From assembly GCF_003594935.2 (NCBI RefSeq), contig NZ_CP043342.1, positions 1,550,001-1,614,000 on the forward strand: 64,000 nt of DNA, read 5' to 3'. Source of the DNA: Enterobacter huaxiensis. GTDB lineage: Bacteria > Pseudomonadota > Gammaproteobacteria > Enterobacterales > Enterobacteriaceae. Below, piece by piece: positions 20,973-29,680 of this stretch; position 1 is the first letter of the stretch, and every line of letters begins with the position of its first letter. A model generated the notes under the pieces. That model ran no database searches and had not been told where the DNA came from. It was given only the letters and a program-made list of their open reading frames with translations. A program made the position numbers and the translations under genes.

Positions 20973-21959
20973 TTAGCCGCCCGAACTTAAACGAAGCTTC
21001 AACAAGCTTGACTGGAGGGCGTTCCAGTCGGCGTTAACCGCACTAATTAGCTCTATTCGGCTGTCCGGGGGGGCAACGTTCTGGGTTTCGATAAAGAAAT
21101 CCTCTCCCTGACGGTTTATCCGCACCAGCCCGTCCTGGGTGCGCATAATCCCTTTTACGCGGTCGACCGGGGCCAGCCTTGCCCACTCCAGTATGCCAAT
21201 GGTGTCGAAAACCGTATCGGCATCGAAAATCCATCCGCAGGCCTGGTATCCCTGGCCCGCATTCAGATTACGACGCCAGCGCTGGTGTTCGGGAAGGCTC
21301 AACGCGGCCAGCCCCTGCTTCACGCTGTGGCCGTGCGAATGCTCCGCGCTGGAAGGCAGCGCGGCGGTGTTCAGGCGAGGATGATCGAGCAGGGCGGGGT
21401 CAATGTTGCCCTGCGTGGTCTGGATACGCTGGCGCCCGCCGCCGAACTGCTGCCACCAGGCATCAAATGCGGCCTGGCTTTCAGGCGTGGCGCGATCGGT
21501 TTTATTCGCCACGATGATATCCGCCGAGGCGAGCTGATCGCGGAAGTTCTCATTAGCCGCGGCTTTCTCGTCCAGTAGCTGGCGCGGATCTATAAGACAC
21601 AGCGTGGCGCGCAGGTCGATCCAGGGTTCATATACCGGTGCGGTTAGTAAGTCGAGTATTTGCTTTGGGTGGCCAAGGCCGGTGGGTTCAATCAACAGGC
21701 GATCCGGTTTCCCCTGGCGCAACAGCGTGTTCAGCCCGACCTGCATCGGCAAGCCATTCACGCAGCACATACAGCCGCCAGGGATTTCCTTAATCATCGC
21801 ACCGCTGTCTGCCAGCAGCGCGCCATCAATACCGACTTCACCAAATTCATTGACCAGAACGGCCCATTTTTCAGCCGGATCTTTGTTCGCCAGCAGATGC
21901 AGAATGGACGTGGTTTTACCACTTCCGAGAAAACCGGTTATGAGGTTGGTTTTGGTCAC
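20973..21959 (-). CDS. yeiR: YeiR, COG0523-family zinc-binding GTPase
   Basis: 328 residues from a GTG at 21959, with GGAG upstream. G3E-family P-loop GTPase: Walker A GFLGSGKTT near residue 9, the metal motif GGCMCC near residue 62, and NKTD for guanine. A His-rich stretch AEHSHGHS lies near residue 210. The family comprises metal chaperones; E. coli YeiR binds zinc and its GTPase activity responds to zinc. A Zur-like palindrome lies just upstream (21982-22002), which fits a role in zinc shortage. Confidence 0.95.
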   Translation of the reverse strand: MTKTNLITGFLGSGKTTSILHLLANKDPAEKWAVLVNEFGEVGIDGALLADSGAMIKEIPGGCMCCVNGLPMQVGLNTLLRQGKPDRLLIEPTGLGHPKQILDLLTAPVYEPWIDLRATLCLIDPRQLLDEKAAANENFRDQLASADIIVANKTDRATPESQAAFDAWWQQFGGGRQRIQTTQGNIDPALLDHPRLNTAALPSSAEHSHGHSVKQGLAALSLPEHQRWRRNLNAGQGYQACGWIFDADTVFDTIGILEWARLAPVDRVKGIMRTQDGLVRINRQGEDFFIETQNVAPPDSRIELISAVNADWNALQSSLLKLRLSSGG

Positions 21960-21981
21960 GTGCGCTCCGATTCCGAAAGAT

Positions 21982-22002
21982 AATTGTGATGCTATAACAA
22001 TT
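21982..22002 (-). promoter_or_regulatory. Zur-like operator upstream of yeiR
   Basis: The 21-bp imperfect palindrome AATTGTGATG-C-TATAACAATT agrees with the enteric Zur box (AAATGTTATA-N-TATAACATTT, recalled from memory) at about 16 of 20 positions. It sits 23 bases before the yeiR start codon, overlapping the likely promoter. Confidence 0.5.
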
Positions 22003-22087
22003 ATCCATCATCCTGACGAAAAAAGAGCGTAATGAAAAGGGGAGGGGGGACGGCGTTGTTTTCCGTCCGCCTTAACCGCAATAATCG

Positions 22088-23554
22088 CTAAAGATTTAAC
22101 GTTTCTATAACAGCCTGACGCGCGCCGCGACGGACGATACGCTGGTATGCCTGATTAACGGCTTCAACAAAGACGGCGTTTTGCGCAAGCGCGTCACCAA
22201 AGACTTCGCTCAGAGCGACGAGGGCGTTCACGCGGTCAGCGTCGCTGCTGGCCTCTACGGCCGTGCGAATTTTATCGCTAAGCGGGTCGCGAACGTCAAT
22301 GGCGTCGCCACGCTCATCCGTGCCGCTGACGTAGCGGATCCATCCCGCAACGCCCAGTGCCAGCAGCGGCCACGCGCTGCCACGTTCCAGATGTACGCGG
22401 ATCCCCTCCAGCATGCGCTGAGGCAGCTTCTGGCTGCCGTCCATCGCTATTTGCCAGGTGCGATGCTGTAGCGCCGGGTTGGCAAAACGGTCAATCAGGC
22501 TGTCGGCATAGGCGGTCAGATCCACATCGGTGATGCGCAGGGTAGGAGCCTGTTCGTCCAGCATCAGCCGGCGAGCGGCAGCGCGGAAGCTCGCATCCTC
22601 CATGCATTCATTGATATGCGCGTAGCCGGCCAGGTAACCGAGATAAGCCAGGAAGGAGTGGCTGCCGTTGAGCATCCGCAGCTTCATCTGTTCCCAGGGT
22701 AAGACGTCATGCACCATCTGCACGCCCGCGACCTCCCATTCCGGGCGTCCAGCGACAAAGTTATCTTCGACTACCCACTGAATAAAGGGTTCACAGCTGA
22801 TGGCGCAGGGATCTTCAACGCCCAGCGCCTGCGTAATTTCCGCCAGTGAGGCGTCTGTCGCCGCCGGGACAATCCTGTCCACCATCGTCCCCGGAAAGCT
22901 CACCTGTTCATCAATCCACGCTGCCAGCTCCGGCGAGCGTTTCTGAGCCATGCCGAGCACCGCGTTTTTCACCACGTGACCGTTGTCAGGAATGTTATCG
23001 CAGGAAAGGACGGTAAAAGCGGGCAGTCCGCGCTCGCGGCGGCGGTGGAGAGCCTCAACCAGGATCCCCGGCGCGGAGTGTGGTTCGGCGGGGTTTTCGA
23101 GATCGTGAATGATTCTGGCATTTTGCATATCCAGTTTGCCCGTGGCCGGGTCGATGCAATAGCCTTTTTCGGTAATGGTAAGCGAAACTATCGCCACCTG
23201 CGGCTCGCAGAATTTCTCGATAATGGCCGCCAGCGAGTCGAGTTTTGCATTCAGGCATTCATTCACCGCGCCAACGATAATCGGCTGATTCCCTTCCGCT
23301 CCTTTCTCCAGAACGGTGAACAGGTGATCCTGCGCGCGCAGCTGGCTCATCAGCACATCACCGCTGAAGAGGCTGATCTCACAAATCCCCCAGTCGCCCC
23401 CTTTTGCATTCAGCACCCGGTTTGTTAACAACGCCTGATGTGCGCGATGAAACGCACCAAACCCGAAGTGAACGATACGCGAGCGTAGCTGCGTACGATC
23501 GTAGGAAGGTTGCTGAACGTGGGCAGGAAGCGTGGCGGAGGCAAGAGTCTTCAT
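22088..23554 (-). CDS. yeiQ: YeiQ, mannitol-dehydrogenase-family oxidoreductase
   Basis: 488 residues, the same as E. coli YeiQ. The N-terminal NAD-binding segment is SRIVHFGFGAFHRAHQA and the family signature LSCDNIPDNGHVVKNAV lies near residue 185; KLRMLNGSHSFLAYLG holds the catalytic Lys region. The family includes fructuronate reductase (UxuB) and mannonate and mannitol dehydrogenases. Its divergent partner here is uxuA, so a D-mannonate/fructuronate oxidoreductase role is a reasonable inference, not shown by the sequence alone. Confidence 0.93.
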   Translation of the reverse strand: MKTLASATLPAHVQQPSYDRTQLRSRIVHFGFGAFHRAHQALLTNRVLNAKGGDWGICEISLFSGDVLMSQLRAQDHLFTVLEKGAEGNQPIIVGAVNECLNAKLDSLAAIIEKFCEPQVAIVSLTITEKGYCIDPATGKLDMQNARIIHDLENPAEPHSAPGILVEALHRRRERGLPAFTVLSCDNIPDNGHVVKNAVLGMAQKRSPELAAWIDEQVSFPGTMVDRIVPAATDASLAEITQALGVEDPCAISCEPFIQWVVEDNFVAGRPEWEVAGVQMVHDVLPWEQMKLRMLNGSHSFLAYLGYLAGYAHINECMEDASFRAAARRLMLDEQAPTLRITDVDLTAYADSLIDRFANPALQHRTWQIAMDGSQKLPQRMLEGIRVHLERGSAWPLLALGVAGWIRYVSGTDERGDAIDVRDPLSDKIRTAVEASSDADRVNALVALSEVFGDALAQNAVFVEAVNQAYQRIVRRGARQAVIETLNL

Positions 23555-23644
23555 GAAATATACACCTGATTAACCATTAATTAACAATGGCAGTGTAAAG
23601 TTATATGACAACAAATTGAATTGGTAAGCCGTAAATATCGCCGT

Positions 23645-23664
23645 TCTGTGAGTTTGATCAATCA
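23645..23664. promoter_or_regulatory. CRP-like site between yeiQ and uxuA
   Basis: TGTGA, six bases, TCAAT (23647-23662) match the CRP pattern in the first half fully and in the second half at 3 of 5 positions. It lies between two divergent sugar-acid genes. Confidence 0.5.
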
Positions 23665-23726
23665 ATGTGCGGTGCCGTATTGACCCCTTTCATTAAGCAT
23701 GTATGGTAGTCGTCATCGCAGTCATA

Positions 23727-23744
23727 TATTTGGTATAACAACTT
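23727..23744 (+). promoter_or_regulatory. UxuR/ExuR-like operator upstream of uxuA
   Basis: TTGGTATAACAA (23730-23741) matches the core of the UxuR/ExuR palindrome TTGGTATACCAA at 11 of 12 positions (consensus recalled from memory). It ends 17 bases before the uxuA ATG. Confidence 0.6.
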
Positions 23745-23758
23745 GAGAGGGTGGGGCT

Positions 23759-24949
23759 ATGGAACAAACCTGGCGTTGGTACGGACCGAACGATCCGGTT
23801 TCTCTTGATGATGTGCGTCAGGCTGGCGCAACGGGTGTCGTCACGGCGCTGCATCACATTCCTAACGGTCAGGTGTGGCCGGTAGAGGAAATTCAGAAGC
23901 GTCAGGCGGTGCTGGCGGAAAAGGGCCTGACCTGGTCAGTCGTGGAGAGTATTCCGGTTCACGAGGAGATCAAAACCCATTCCGGTGAATATCAGACCTG
24001 GATTGCCAATTACCAGCAGAGCATTCGTAACCTGGCGGCCTGCGGTATTGATACCGTTTGCTATAACTTCATGCCGATTCTGGACTGGACGCGTACCGAT
24101 CTCGAGTACCAGATGGCGGATGGTTCAAAAGCGCTGCGTTTCGATCAAATTGCTTTTGCCGCCTTTGAACTGCACATTTTGAAGCGTCCGGGCGCTGAAG
24201 CGGATTACACCGCAGAAGAGCAGCAGCAGGCGCTCGCATGGTTTGATGCAGCAAGCGAAGCCGACGTAGAAAAGCTGACGCGCAATATTATCGCGGGCCT
24301 GCCGGGTGCAGAAGAGGGCTACACGCTGGACCAGTTCCGCGCGCGTCTGGCGGAATACGGCAATATCGACAAGAACCAGCTGCGCGAAAATATGGCGCAC
24401 TTCCTGCGCGCTATTGTGCCGGTTGCGGAAGAAGCGGGCGTGCGGCTGGCCGTGCATCCTGACGATCCTCCGCGTCCAATCCTCGGCCTGCCGCGTATTG
24501 TTTCTACAATTGAAGATATGCAGTGGCTGAAAGAGACGGTGGATAGCATCTATAACGGTTTTACCATGTGTACGGGTTCATACGGCGTGCGTGCGGATAA
24601 TGATCTGGTGCAGATGATTGAAACCTTTGGCGATCGCATTCACTTTACGCACCTGCGGGCGACCTGTCGTGAAGACAACCCAAAAACTTTCCACGAAGCA
24701 GCGCACCTGGGCGGCGACGTGAATATGGTTGCGGTGGTGGATGCCATTCTGGCGGAAGAGGTGCGTCGTAAGCAGGCGGGCGACGTGCGTCCAATCCCAT
24801 TCCGTCCGGATCACGGACATCAGATGCTGGACGATCTGCGCAAGAAAACCAACCCGGGCTATTCGGCGATTGGCCGTCTGAAAGGGATGGCTGAAGTGCG
24901 CGGCGTTGAGCTGGCGCTGAAGATGACGAAGTATCCTGAACTGCTGTAA
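23759..24949 (+). CDS. uxuA: Mannonate dehydratase
   Basis: 396 residues, close to the 394 of E. coli UxuA. It begins [20 protein letters not shown], and the whole chain follows the family, including metal-site segments around [12 protein letters not shown] and FTHLRAT, and RPDHGHQML near the C-terminus. It converts D-mannonate to 2-keto-3-deoxygluconate in glucuronate breakdown. In E. coli uxuA is in the uxuAB operon elsewhere; here it is divergent from yeiQ, with a UxuR-like operator in its promoter region. GAGAGGGT lies before the start. Confidence 0.97.
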   Translation: MEQTWRWYGPNDPVSLDDVRQAGATGVVTALHHIPNGQVWPVEEIQKRQAVLAEKGLTWSVVESIPVHEEIKTHSGEYQTWIANYQQSIRNLAACGIDTVCYNFMPILDWTRTDLEYQMADGSKALRFDQIAFAAFELHILKRPGAEADYTAEEQQQALAWFDAASEADVEKLTRNIIAGLPGAEEGYTLDQFRARLAEYGNIDKNQLRENMAHFLRAIVPVAEEAGVRLAVHPDDPPRPILGLPRIVSTIEDMQWLKETVDSIYNGFTMCTGSYGVRADNDLVQMIETFGDRIHFTHLRATCREDNPKTFHEAAHLGGDVNMVAVVDAILAEEVRRKQAGDVRPIPFRPDHGHQMLDDLRKKTNPGYSAIGRLKGMAEVRGVELALKMTKYPELL

Positions 24950-24957
24950 GGTTTGCT

Positions 24958-24983
24958 GCCCGGTGGCGCTGCGCTTACCGGGC
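24958..24983. repeat. REP-like element after uxuA
   Basis: GCCCGGTGGCGCTGCGCTTACCGGGC is a Y-type REP palindrome; related copies lie at 47538 and 47605. Confidence 0.75.
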
Positions 24984-24988
24984 CTACA

Positions 24989-25017
24989 ATAAAAAAACCG
25001 GCCTGAGAGCCGGTTTT
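24989..25017. terminator. Bidirectional terminator between uxuA and yeiP
   Basis: A run of As, AACCGGC, a 6-base loop, GCCGGTT and TTTT. It separates two convergent genes. Confidence 0.9.
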
Positions 25018-25030
25018 TGTGTTTTTGTAG

Positions 25031-25058
25031 GTCGGGTAAGGCGAAGCCGCCACCCGAC
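25031..25058. repeat. REP-like element before the yeiP stop
   Basis: GTCGGGTAAGGCGAAGCCGCCACCCGAC, the second REP form of this genome. With the unit at 24958 it forms a small BIME-like pair around the terminator. Confidence 0.75.
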
Positions 25059-25069
25059 AAATACTGCGA

Positions 25070-25642
25070 TCAGTCAGCGCGACCCATATAGCGTTTTTCT
25101 TCGATATGGATACGGATTTTCTCGCCAGCAGACAGGTATTCAGGCACCTGCACAACCAGACCGGTGGTCAGGGTAGCCGGTTTGTTGCGCGCACTCGCAG
25201 ACGCACCTTTGATGCCCGGCGCCGTATCCACGATTTCCAGATCGACGGTCTGCGGCAGTTCCAGCGCCAGCAGCACGCCGTCCCAAGTCAGAACCTGCAT
25301 ATCTGGCATTCCGCCTTCAGGAATGAACAGCAGCTCTTCTTCAATCTGGTCTTTGGTGAAGATGTACGGGGTGTAATCTTCTTTATCCATGAACACGTAT
25401 TCGTTGCCGTCGATGTAAGAGAAGTCGACATAGCGGCGGGTCAGGGTCACGGTATCGACGATATCGTCACCTTTAAAACGTTCTTCAACTTTCAGGCCGG
25501 TACGCACATCAGCGAAACGCATTTTGTACAGCGTTGCTGCACCACGGGCGCTCGGAGCCTGAATGTCGATGTCTTTCACAATCAGCAGTTTGCCGTTGTA
25601 ATTCAGCACCATACCTTTCTTAATTTCGTTCGCTCTTGGCAT
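25070..25642 (-). CDS. yeiP: YeiP, elongation factor P-like protein
   Basis: 190 residues from ATG 25642 ([18 protein letters not shown]); longer upstream frames are not supported. It has the three OB/KOW-type domains of EF-P, and the tip loop shows [17 protein letters not shown] is modified at Lys34 on the equivalent loop; in the YeiP subfamily that position is not a lysine, so it is not expected to carry the beta-lysine modification. Its exact translation role is still open; it is encoded in a small intergenic setting between convergent uxuA and divergent yeiW. Confidence 0.95.
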   Translation of the reverse strand: MPRANEIKKGMVLNYNGKLLIVKDIDIQAPSARGAATLYKMRFADVRTGLKVEERFKGDDIVDTVTLTRRYVDFSYIDGNEYVFMDKEDYTPYIFTKDQIEEELLFIPEGGMPDMQVLTWDGVLLALELPQTVDLEIVDTAPGIKGASASARNKPATLTTGLVVQVPEYLSAGEKIRIHIEEKRYMGRAD

Positions 25643-25805
25643 TGCTCTAATCCTGTCTACATAAGGTAAAAAATATCGCGCCAAATTACTCGCGCGCGGC
25701 CTTTCAGGCAAGCGGAATTCGTGGCTTTTGCTATCAATACGCAAAAGGTGTTACTGTGCGCGCGATGCCCGACTGCGCGGGCGTTTGCCATCGAAGAGAG
25801 CATTT

Positions 25806-26060
25806 ATGGATTGTCGTCCAGACTGTGGCGCGTGCTGTACTGCACCGTCCATTTCCAGCCCCATTCCAGGAATGCCGGAGGGCAAGCCTGCCAACACCCG
25901 CTGCGTTCAGCTCTCTGACACCAATCTGTGCATGATCTTTGGTTCGCCGCTGCGCCCGAAGGTGTGCTCCGGGCTTCAGCCCGCTGCCGACATGTGCGGC
26001 AGCACGCGAGGGCAGGCGATGACGTATCTTCTTGAGCTGGAAGCGCTCACCGCGCCTTAG
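25806..26060 (+). CDS. yeiW: YeiW, small Cys-rich YkgJ-family protein
   Basis: 84 residues from ATG 25806 ([18 protein letters not shown]), matching E. coli YeiW. The Cys pattern CxxxCxxCC, with later Cys residues at CVQL, LCMIF, VCSG and MCG, is typical of the YkgJ family (UPF0153), which may bind metal or an iron-sulfur cluster. Function unknown. Its stop codon overlaps the convergent setB stop by four bases. Confidence 0.93.
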   Translation: MDCRPDCGACCTAPSISSPIPGMPEGKPANTRCVQLSDTNLCMIFGSPLRPKVCSGLQPAADMCGSTRGQAMTYLLELEALTAP

Positions 26061-27238
26061 ACGTCTTTGATCCGCGTCAGGCAGCTTATTGTCAGGACGC
26101 ACATCGCCAGCGCAATCCAGAATACCGTGTGATAGCTCCAAATCTCCGCAACCACACCGGCCATAGAGCCTGCAATAATCCAGCCCACGCGGGTGGTATT
26201 AGTATAAAGGGTGGTGGCTGCGCCCGCCTGGCCCGGCATGAGATCCTGGAAGTAAAGCATGCCAATCCCTGCCAGGATGCCGATATAGATAGCGTTCAGC
26301 AGCTGTAAGGCCAGCAGCAGCCCCGGCGTATGTACCGTCAGCATACCGACATAGAACAGCAGCCCGGCGACCGCCGCGATGCGCATCAGAAAACGTTTCC
26401 CAAAGCGCTTCGCGTAATAGCCCGCAATCAGCATGGTCGGTATTTCCAGACCCGCCGCGGTGCCCATCATGATGCCCGCCAGCTTCTCCGGCAGGTGCAG
26501 CTCGTCAATAATAAACAGCGGCATATTGATGATATAAAGGCTGTTAGTGCCCCACATCAGCGTACAGACAATAAAGAGCAGCAGCGCATCACGGCGGTTA
26601 CGACGCGGCGCTTCCAGCGTGCCCGTCGCCAGTTTCGGCTCTTTGCGCATCGACGGCAAAAAGAACCACACCATTGCTCCGCACACCACGAAGGCGACGG
26701 CCGCGCTCAGGTACATCACCGTAAAACCAAACCCCATTGCCAGCGCGTAGGCCAGCGGCGGCCCGATGACCCACGCCAGCGACACCTGGGCACGAAGAAT
26801 AGAGCTGAACATTACCGCTTCACGTCCGGTGCGGTCGGCATGCTCACGCGCGAGGGCGAACATCTGCGGGTTCGCCGTGGAGCCAAAGCTGCTCAGGAAC
26901 ACGCCAATAAACAGCAGAACAAAGTAGTTACGGTTCCAGGCAAACAGCACGCAGGCAAACACGCCAAGCAGGCAGCAAAAGACGATCAGGCTTTTACGGT
27001 CGCCTTTTCTGTCTGAACGGCCCGCCAGAAACTGGCTGACCAGAATGCCGATGATGGCGCTGCCGGTAAAAAAGAAACCTACCATGGCCGGACGAGCGTG
27101 GACTTCATTCGTCAGAAACAGGCTGAGCGTGGGGGTTTGTAGCGCACCGGCGATACCGGTCAGGAAAGCGACAATCAAAAACGCCGATGACGTTAAATCA
27201 AAGGGCTTTGGTGAGGCGGCGGCGGGGGGGTTATGCAT
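26057..27238 (-). CDS. setB: SetB, sugar efflux MFS transporter
   Basis: 393 residues with 12 membrane segments. [20 protein letters not shown] at the start of the first half, [11 protein letters not shown] in the segment 2-3 loop and [19 protein letters not shown] are features of the SetA/SetB family. E. coli SetB exports lactose and glucose-type sugars in tests and has been linked to chromosome segregation. It is divergent from the fruBKA operon, as in E. coli, so the two share a regulatory region. Confidence 0.95.
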   Translation of the reverse strand: MHNPPAAASPKPFDLTSSAFLIVAFLTGIAGALQTPTLSLFLTNEVHARPAMVGFFFTGSAIIGILVSQFLAGRSDRKGDRKSLIVFCCLLGVFACVLFAWNRNYFVLLFIGVFLSSFGSTANPQMFALAREHADRTGREAVMFSSILRAQVSLAWVIGPPLAYALAMGFGFTVMYLSAAVAFVVCGAMVWFFLPSMRKEPKLATGTLEAPRRNRRDALLLFIVCTLMWGTNSLYIINMPLFIIDELHLPEKLAGIMMGTAAGLEIPTMLIAGYYAKRFGKRFLMRIAAVAGLLFYVGMLTVHTPGLLLALQLLNAIYIGILAGIGMLYFQDLMPGQAGAATTLYTNTTRVGWIIAGSMAGVVAEIWSYHTVFWIALAMCVLTISCLTRIKDV

Positions 27239-27595
27239 GTTTCACAGTCAGCGAATATTGAAAGACGCGGAGTGTACGACGTGAGTCATTAAATAAACAG
27301 TGGGTGCGGTCAATTTCGCCACGAAAAATCAAAATAGCATTTCACTTTCAGAGAGCAGCTGACCTTAGCTGAAACTCATTTGCTGAACGTCAGCAGGGTT
27401 CAGCAGGACGAAGAAGAAATGTGCTGAACATCTAACTTCTGAAACAAGAAATGTAACTTTTCTTGCAACGCTTTGCAGAAAGGGCAAGACTTCTTGAAAC
27501 GTTTCAGCGCTATCTTGTTTTTACTAACGGAGCAGGTTAGCGCATTTTTTCTCATTAAGGCTGAAACGATTCAATTTCAGCAGGAGAGGAGAACC
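27239..27595. promoter_or_regulatory. Regulatory region between setB and fruB, with two Cra operators
   Basis: This 357-base region holds two clear Cra (FruR) sites: TGAAACGTTTCA at 27495-27506 (a perfect palindrome) and TGAAACGATTCA at 27562-27573. Two further TGAAAC half-sites lie at 27370 and 27440. Cra represses fruBKA in E. coli in the absence of fructose 1-phosphate, through two operators of the same kind. No other gene is seen in it. Confidence 0.85.
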
Positions 27596-28726
27596 ATGTT
27601 CCAGTTATCTGTTCAGGATATCCACCCGGGCGCACAGGCCGGGAATAAAGAAGAGGCTATTCGCCAGGTTGCCGCCGCGCTCGTGCAGGCAGGCAACGTG
27701 GCGGACGGCTACGTCAACGGCATGCTGGCCCGCGAGCAGCAGACCTCAACCTTCCTGGGTAACGGCATCGCCATTCCCCACGGAACGACGGACACCCGCG
27801 ACCAGGTGCTGAAAACCGGCGTCCAGGTTTACCAGTTCCCGCAGGGCGTACTCTGGGGTGACGGTCAGGTGGCCTACGTGGCGATTGGTATCGCGGCCAG
27901 CAGCGACGAACACTTAGGTTTGCTGCGCCAGCTGACGCACGTGCTGAGCGATGACTCCGTGGCTGAACAGCTGAAATCCGCCACCACGGCGGAAGAGCTG
28001 CGCGCCCTGCTGATGGGTGAAAAACAGAGTGAGGCGCTGAAGCTGGATAATGACACGCTGACGCTGGACGTCGTTGCCTCGGATCTCGTGACGCTGCAGG
28101 CGCTGAACGCGGGCCGTCTGAAAGAGGCCGGTGCGGCAGACGCGACCTTCGTAACGCGCGTGATTAATGATAAGCCGCTGAACCTTGGCCAGGGCATCTG
28201 GCTGAACGACAGCGCTGAGGGCAACCTGCGCAGCGCTGTTGCGGTGAGCCGTGCGGCAAACGCCTTCGACGTTGACGGCGATCGCGCTGCGATGCTGGTC
28301 ACCGTCGCAATGAACGACGACCAGCCGGTTGCGGTACTGAAGCGTCTGAGCGATCTCCTGCTGAACAACAAAGCTGAAAAATTGCTGAACGCCGATGCCG
28401 CCACCGTGCTGGCGCTGCTGACCAGCGACGATGCGCTGACCGATGACGTGCTGAGCGCCGAGTACGTTGTGCGTAACGAACACGGCCTGCACGCCCGTCC
28501 TGGCACCATGCTGGTGAACACCATTAAACAATTCGAAAGTGAGATTACCGTGACCAACCTGGATGGCTCAGGCAAGCCGGCTAACGGCCGCAGCCTGATG
28601 AAAGTTGTCGCGCTGGGCGTGAAGAAAGGCCACCGCCTGCGTTTCACCGCGCAGGGTGCAGATGCTGAACAGGCGCTGAAAGCGATTGGCGACGCCATCG
28701 CTGCTGGTCTGGGGGAGGGCGCATAA
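27596..28726 (+). CDS. fruB: FruB, PTS fructose IIA-FPr (DTP) protein
   Basis: 376 residues from ATG 27596 ([16 protein letters not shown]), with AGGAGAGGAGAA just upstream; longer upstream frames have no support. Order of domains: IIA (residues 1-145, phospho-His62 in IAIPHGT), a middle domain, and an HPr-like FPr domain from about residue 285 with the phospho-His in [11 protein letters not shown]. It passes phosphate from enzyme I to FruA. It overlaps the fruK start by one base (TAATG), so the genes are translationally coupled. Confidence 0.97.
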   Translation: MFQLSVQDIHPGAQAGNKEEAIRQVAAALVQAGNVADGYVNGMLAREQQTSTFLGNGIAIPHGTTDTRDQVLKTGVQVYQFPQGVLWGDGQVAYVAIGIAASSDEHLGLLRQLTHVLSDDSVAEQLKSATTAEELRALLMGEKQSEALKLDNDTLTLDVVASDLVTLQALNAGRLKEAGAADATFVTRVINDKPLNLGQGIWLNDSAEGNLRSAVAVSRAANAFDVDGDRAAMLVTVAMNDDQPVAVLKRLSDLLLNNKAEKLLNADAATVLALLTSDDALTDDVLSAEYVVRNEHGLHARPGTMLVNTIKQFESEITVTNLDGSGKPANGRSLMKVVALGVKKGHRLRFTAQGADAEQALKAIGDAIAAGLGEGA

Positions 28727-29664
28727 TGAGCAGACGTGTTGCCACAATTACGCTGAACCCGGCCTATGATCTGGTGGGCTTTTGCCCGGAAATCGAGCGC
28801 GGCGAAGTGAACCTCGTACGTACCACCGGCCTGCACGCTGCGGGTAAAGGGATTAACGTCGCGAAGGTGCTGAAGGATCTCGGTATTGACGTCACCGTCG
28901 GCGGGTTCCTCGGTAAAGATAACCAGGACGGTTTCCAGCAGCTGTTCAGCGAGCTGGGGATTGCTAACCGCTTCCAGGTGGTTCAGGGCCGTACCCGTAT
29001 CAACGTTAAGCTGACGGAGAAAGACGGCGAAGTGACCGACCTCAACTTCTCTGGCTTTGAAGTGACGCCGTCTGACTGGGAGCGTTTTGTTAACGATTCC
29101 CTCACCTGGCTGGGCCAGTTCGACATGGTGTGCGTCAGCGGCAGCCTGCCGTCCGGCGTTAGCCCGGAAGCGTTCACCGACTGGATGACGCGCCTGCGCA
29201 GCCAGTGTCCGTGCATTATTTTCGACAGCAGCCGTGATGCGCTGGTTGCCGGTCTCAAAGCCGCGCCGTGGCTGGTGAAGCCAAATCGTCGCGAACTGGA
29301 GATCTGGGCTGGCCGTAAGCTGCCAGAATTAAAAGATGTGATAGAAGCTGCCCATGCGCTTCGCGAGCAGGGTATTGCTCACGTAGTGATTTCCCTGGGG
29401 GCTGAAGGGGCGCTGTGGGTTAACGCGTCTGGCGAATGGATCGCCAAACCGCCGTCGGTTGAAGTTGTTAGCACCGTAGGCGCCGGGGATTCGATGGTTG
29501 GCGGCCTGATTTACGGCCTGCTGATGCGCGAATCCAGTGAGCATACCTTACGTCTTGCCACCGCCGTTGCAGCCCTGGCCGTGAGCCAGAGCAATGTCGG
29601 CATTACCGATCGTACCCAGTTGGCCGCGATGATGGCGCGCGTTGACTTAAAACCTTTTAACTAA
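28726..29664 (+). CDS. fruK: 1-phosphofructokinase
   Basis: 312 residues, PfkB-family sugar kinase. The first family signature is seen around GLHAAGKGINVAKVLKDLG (residues 33-51) and the second around VVSTVGAGDSMVGGL near residue 246, with the catalytic Asp in GAGDS. It phosphorylates fructose 1-phosphate made by FruAB to fructose 1,6-bisphosphate. Middle gene of fruBKA; the fruA start is 17 bases downstream. Confidence 0.97.
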   Translation: MSRRVATITLNPAYDLVGFCPEIERGEVNLVRTTGLHAAGKGINVAKVLKDLGIDVTVGGFLGKDNQDGFQQLFSELGIANRFQVVQGRTRINVKLTEKDGEVTDLNFSGFEVTPSDWERFVNDSLTWLGQFDMVCVSGSLPSGVSPEAFTDWMTRLRSQCPCIIFDSSRDALVAGLKAAPWLVKPNRRELEIWAGRKLPELKDVIEAAHALREQGIAHVVISLGAEGALWVNASGEWIAKPPSVEVVSTVGAGDSMVGGLIYGLLMRESSEHTLRLATAVAALAVSQSNVGITDRTQLAAMMARVDLKPFN

Positions 29665-29680
29665 CAGCAGGAGAGGAATA

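Noticed and set aside
27874..28836. 320-residue open frame antisense to fruB
   Set aside because: Low-complexity Ser/Ala/Arg composition, and it lies wholly against a well-identified gene.
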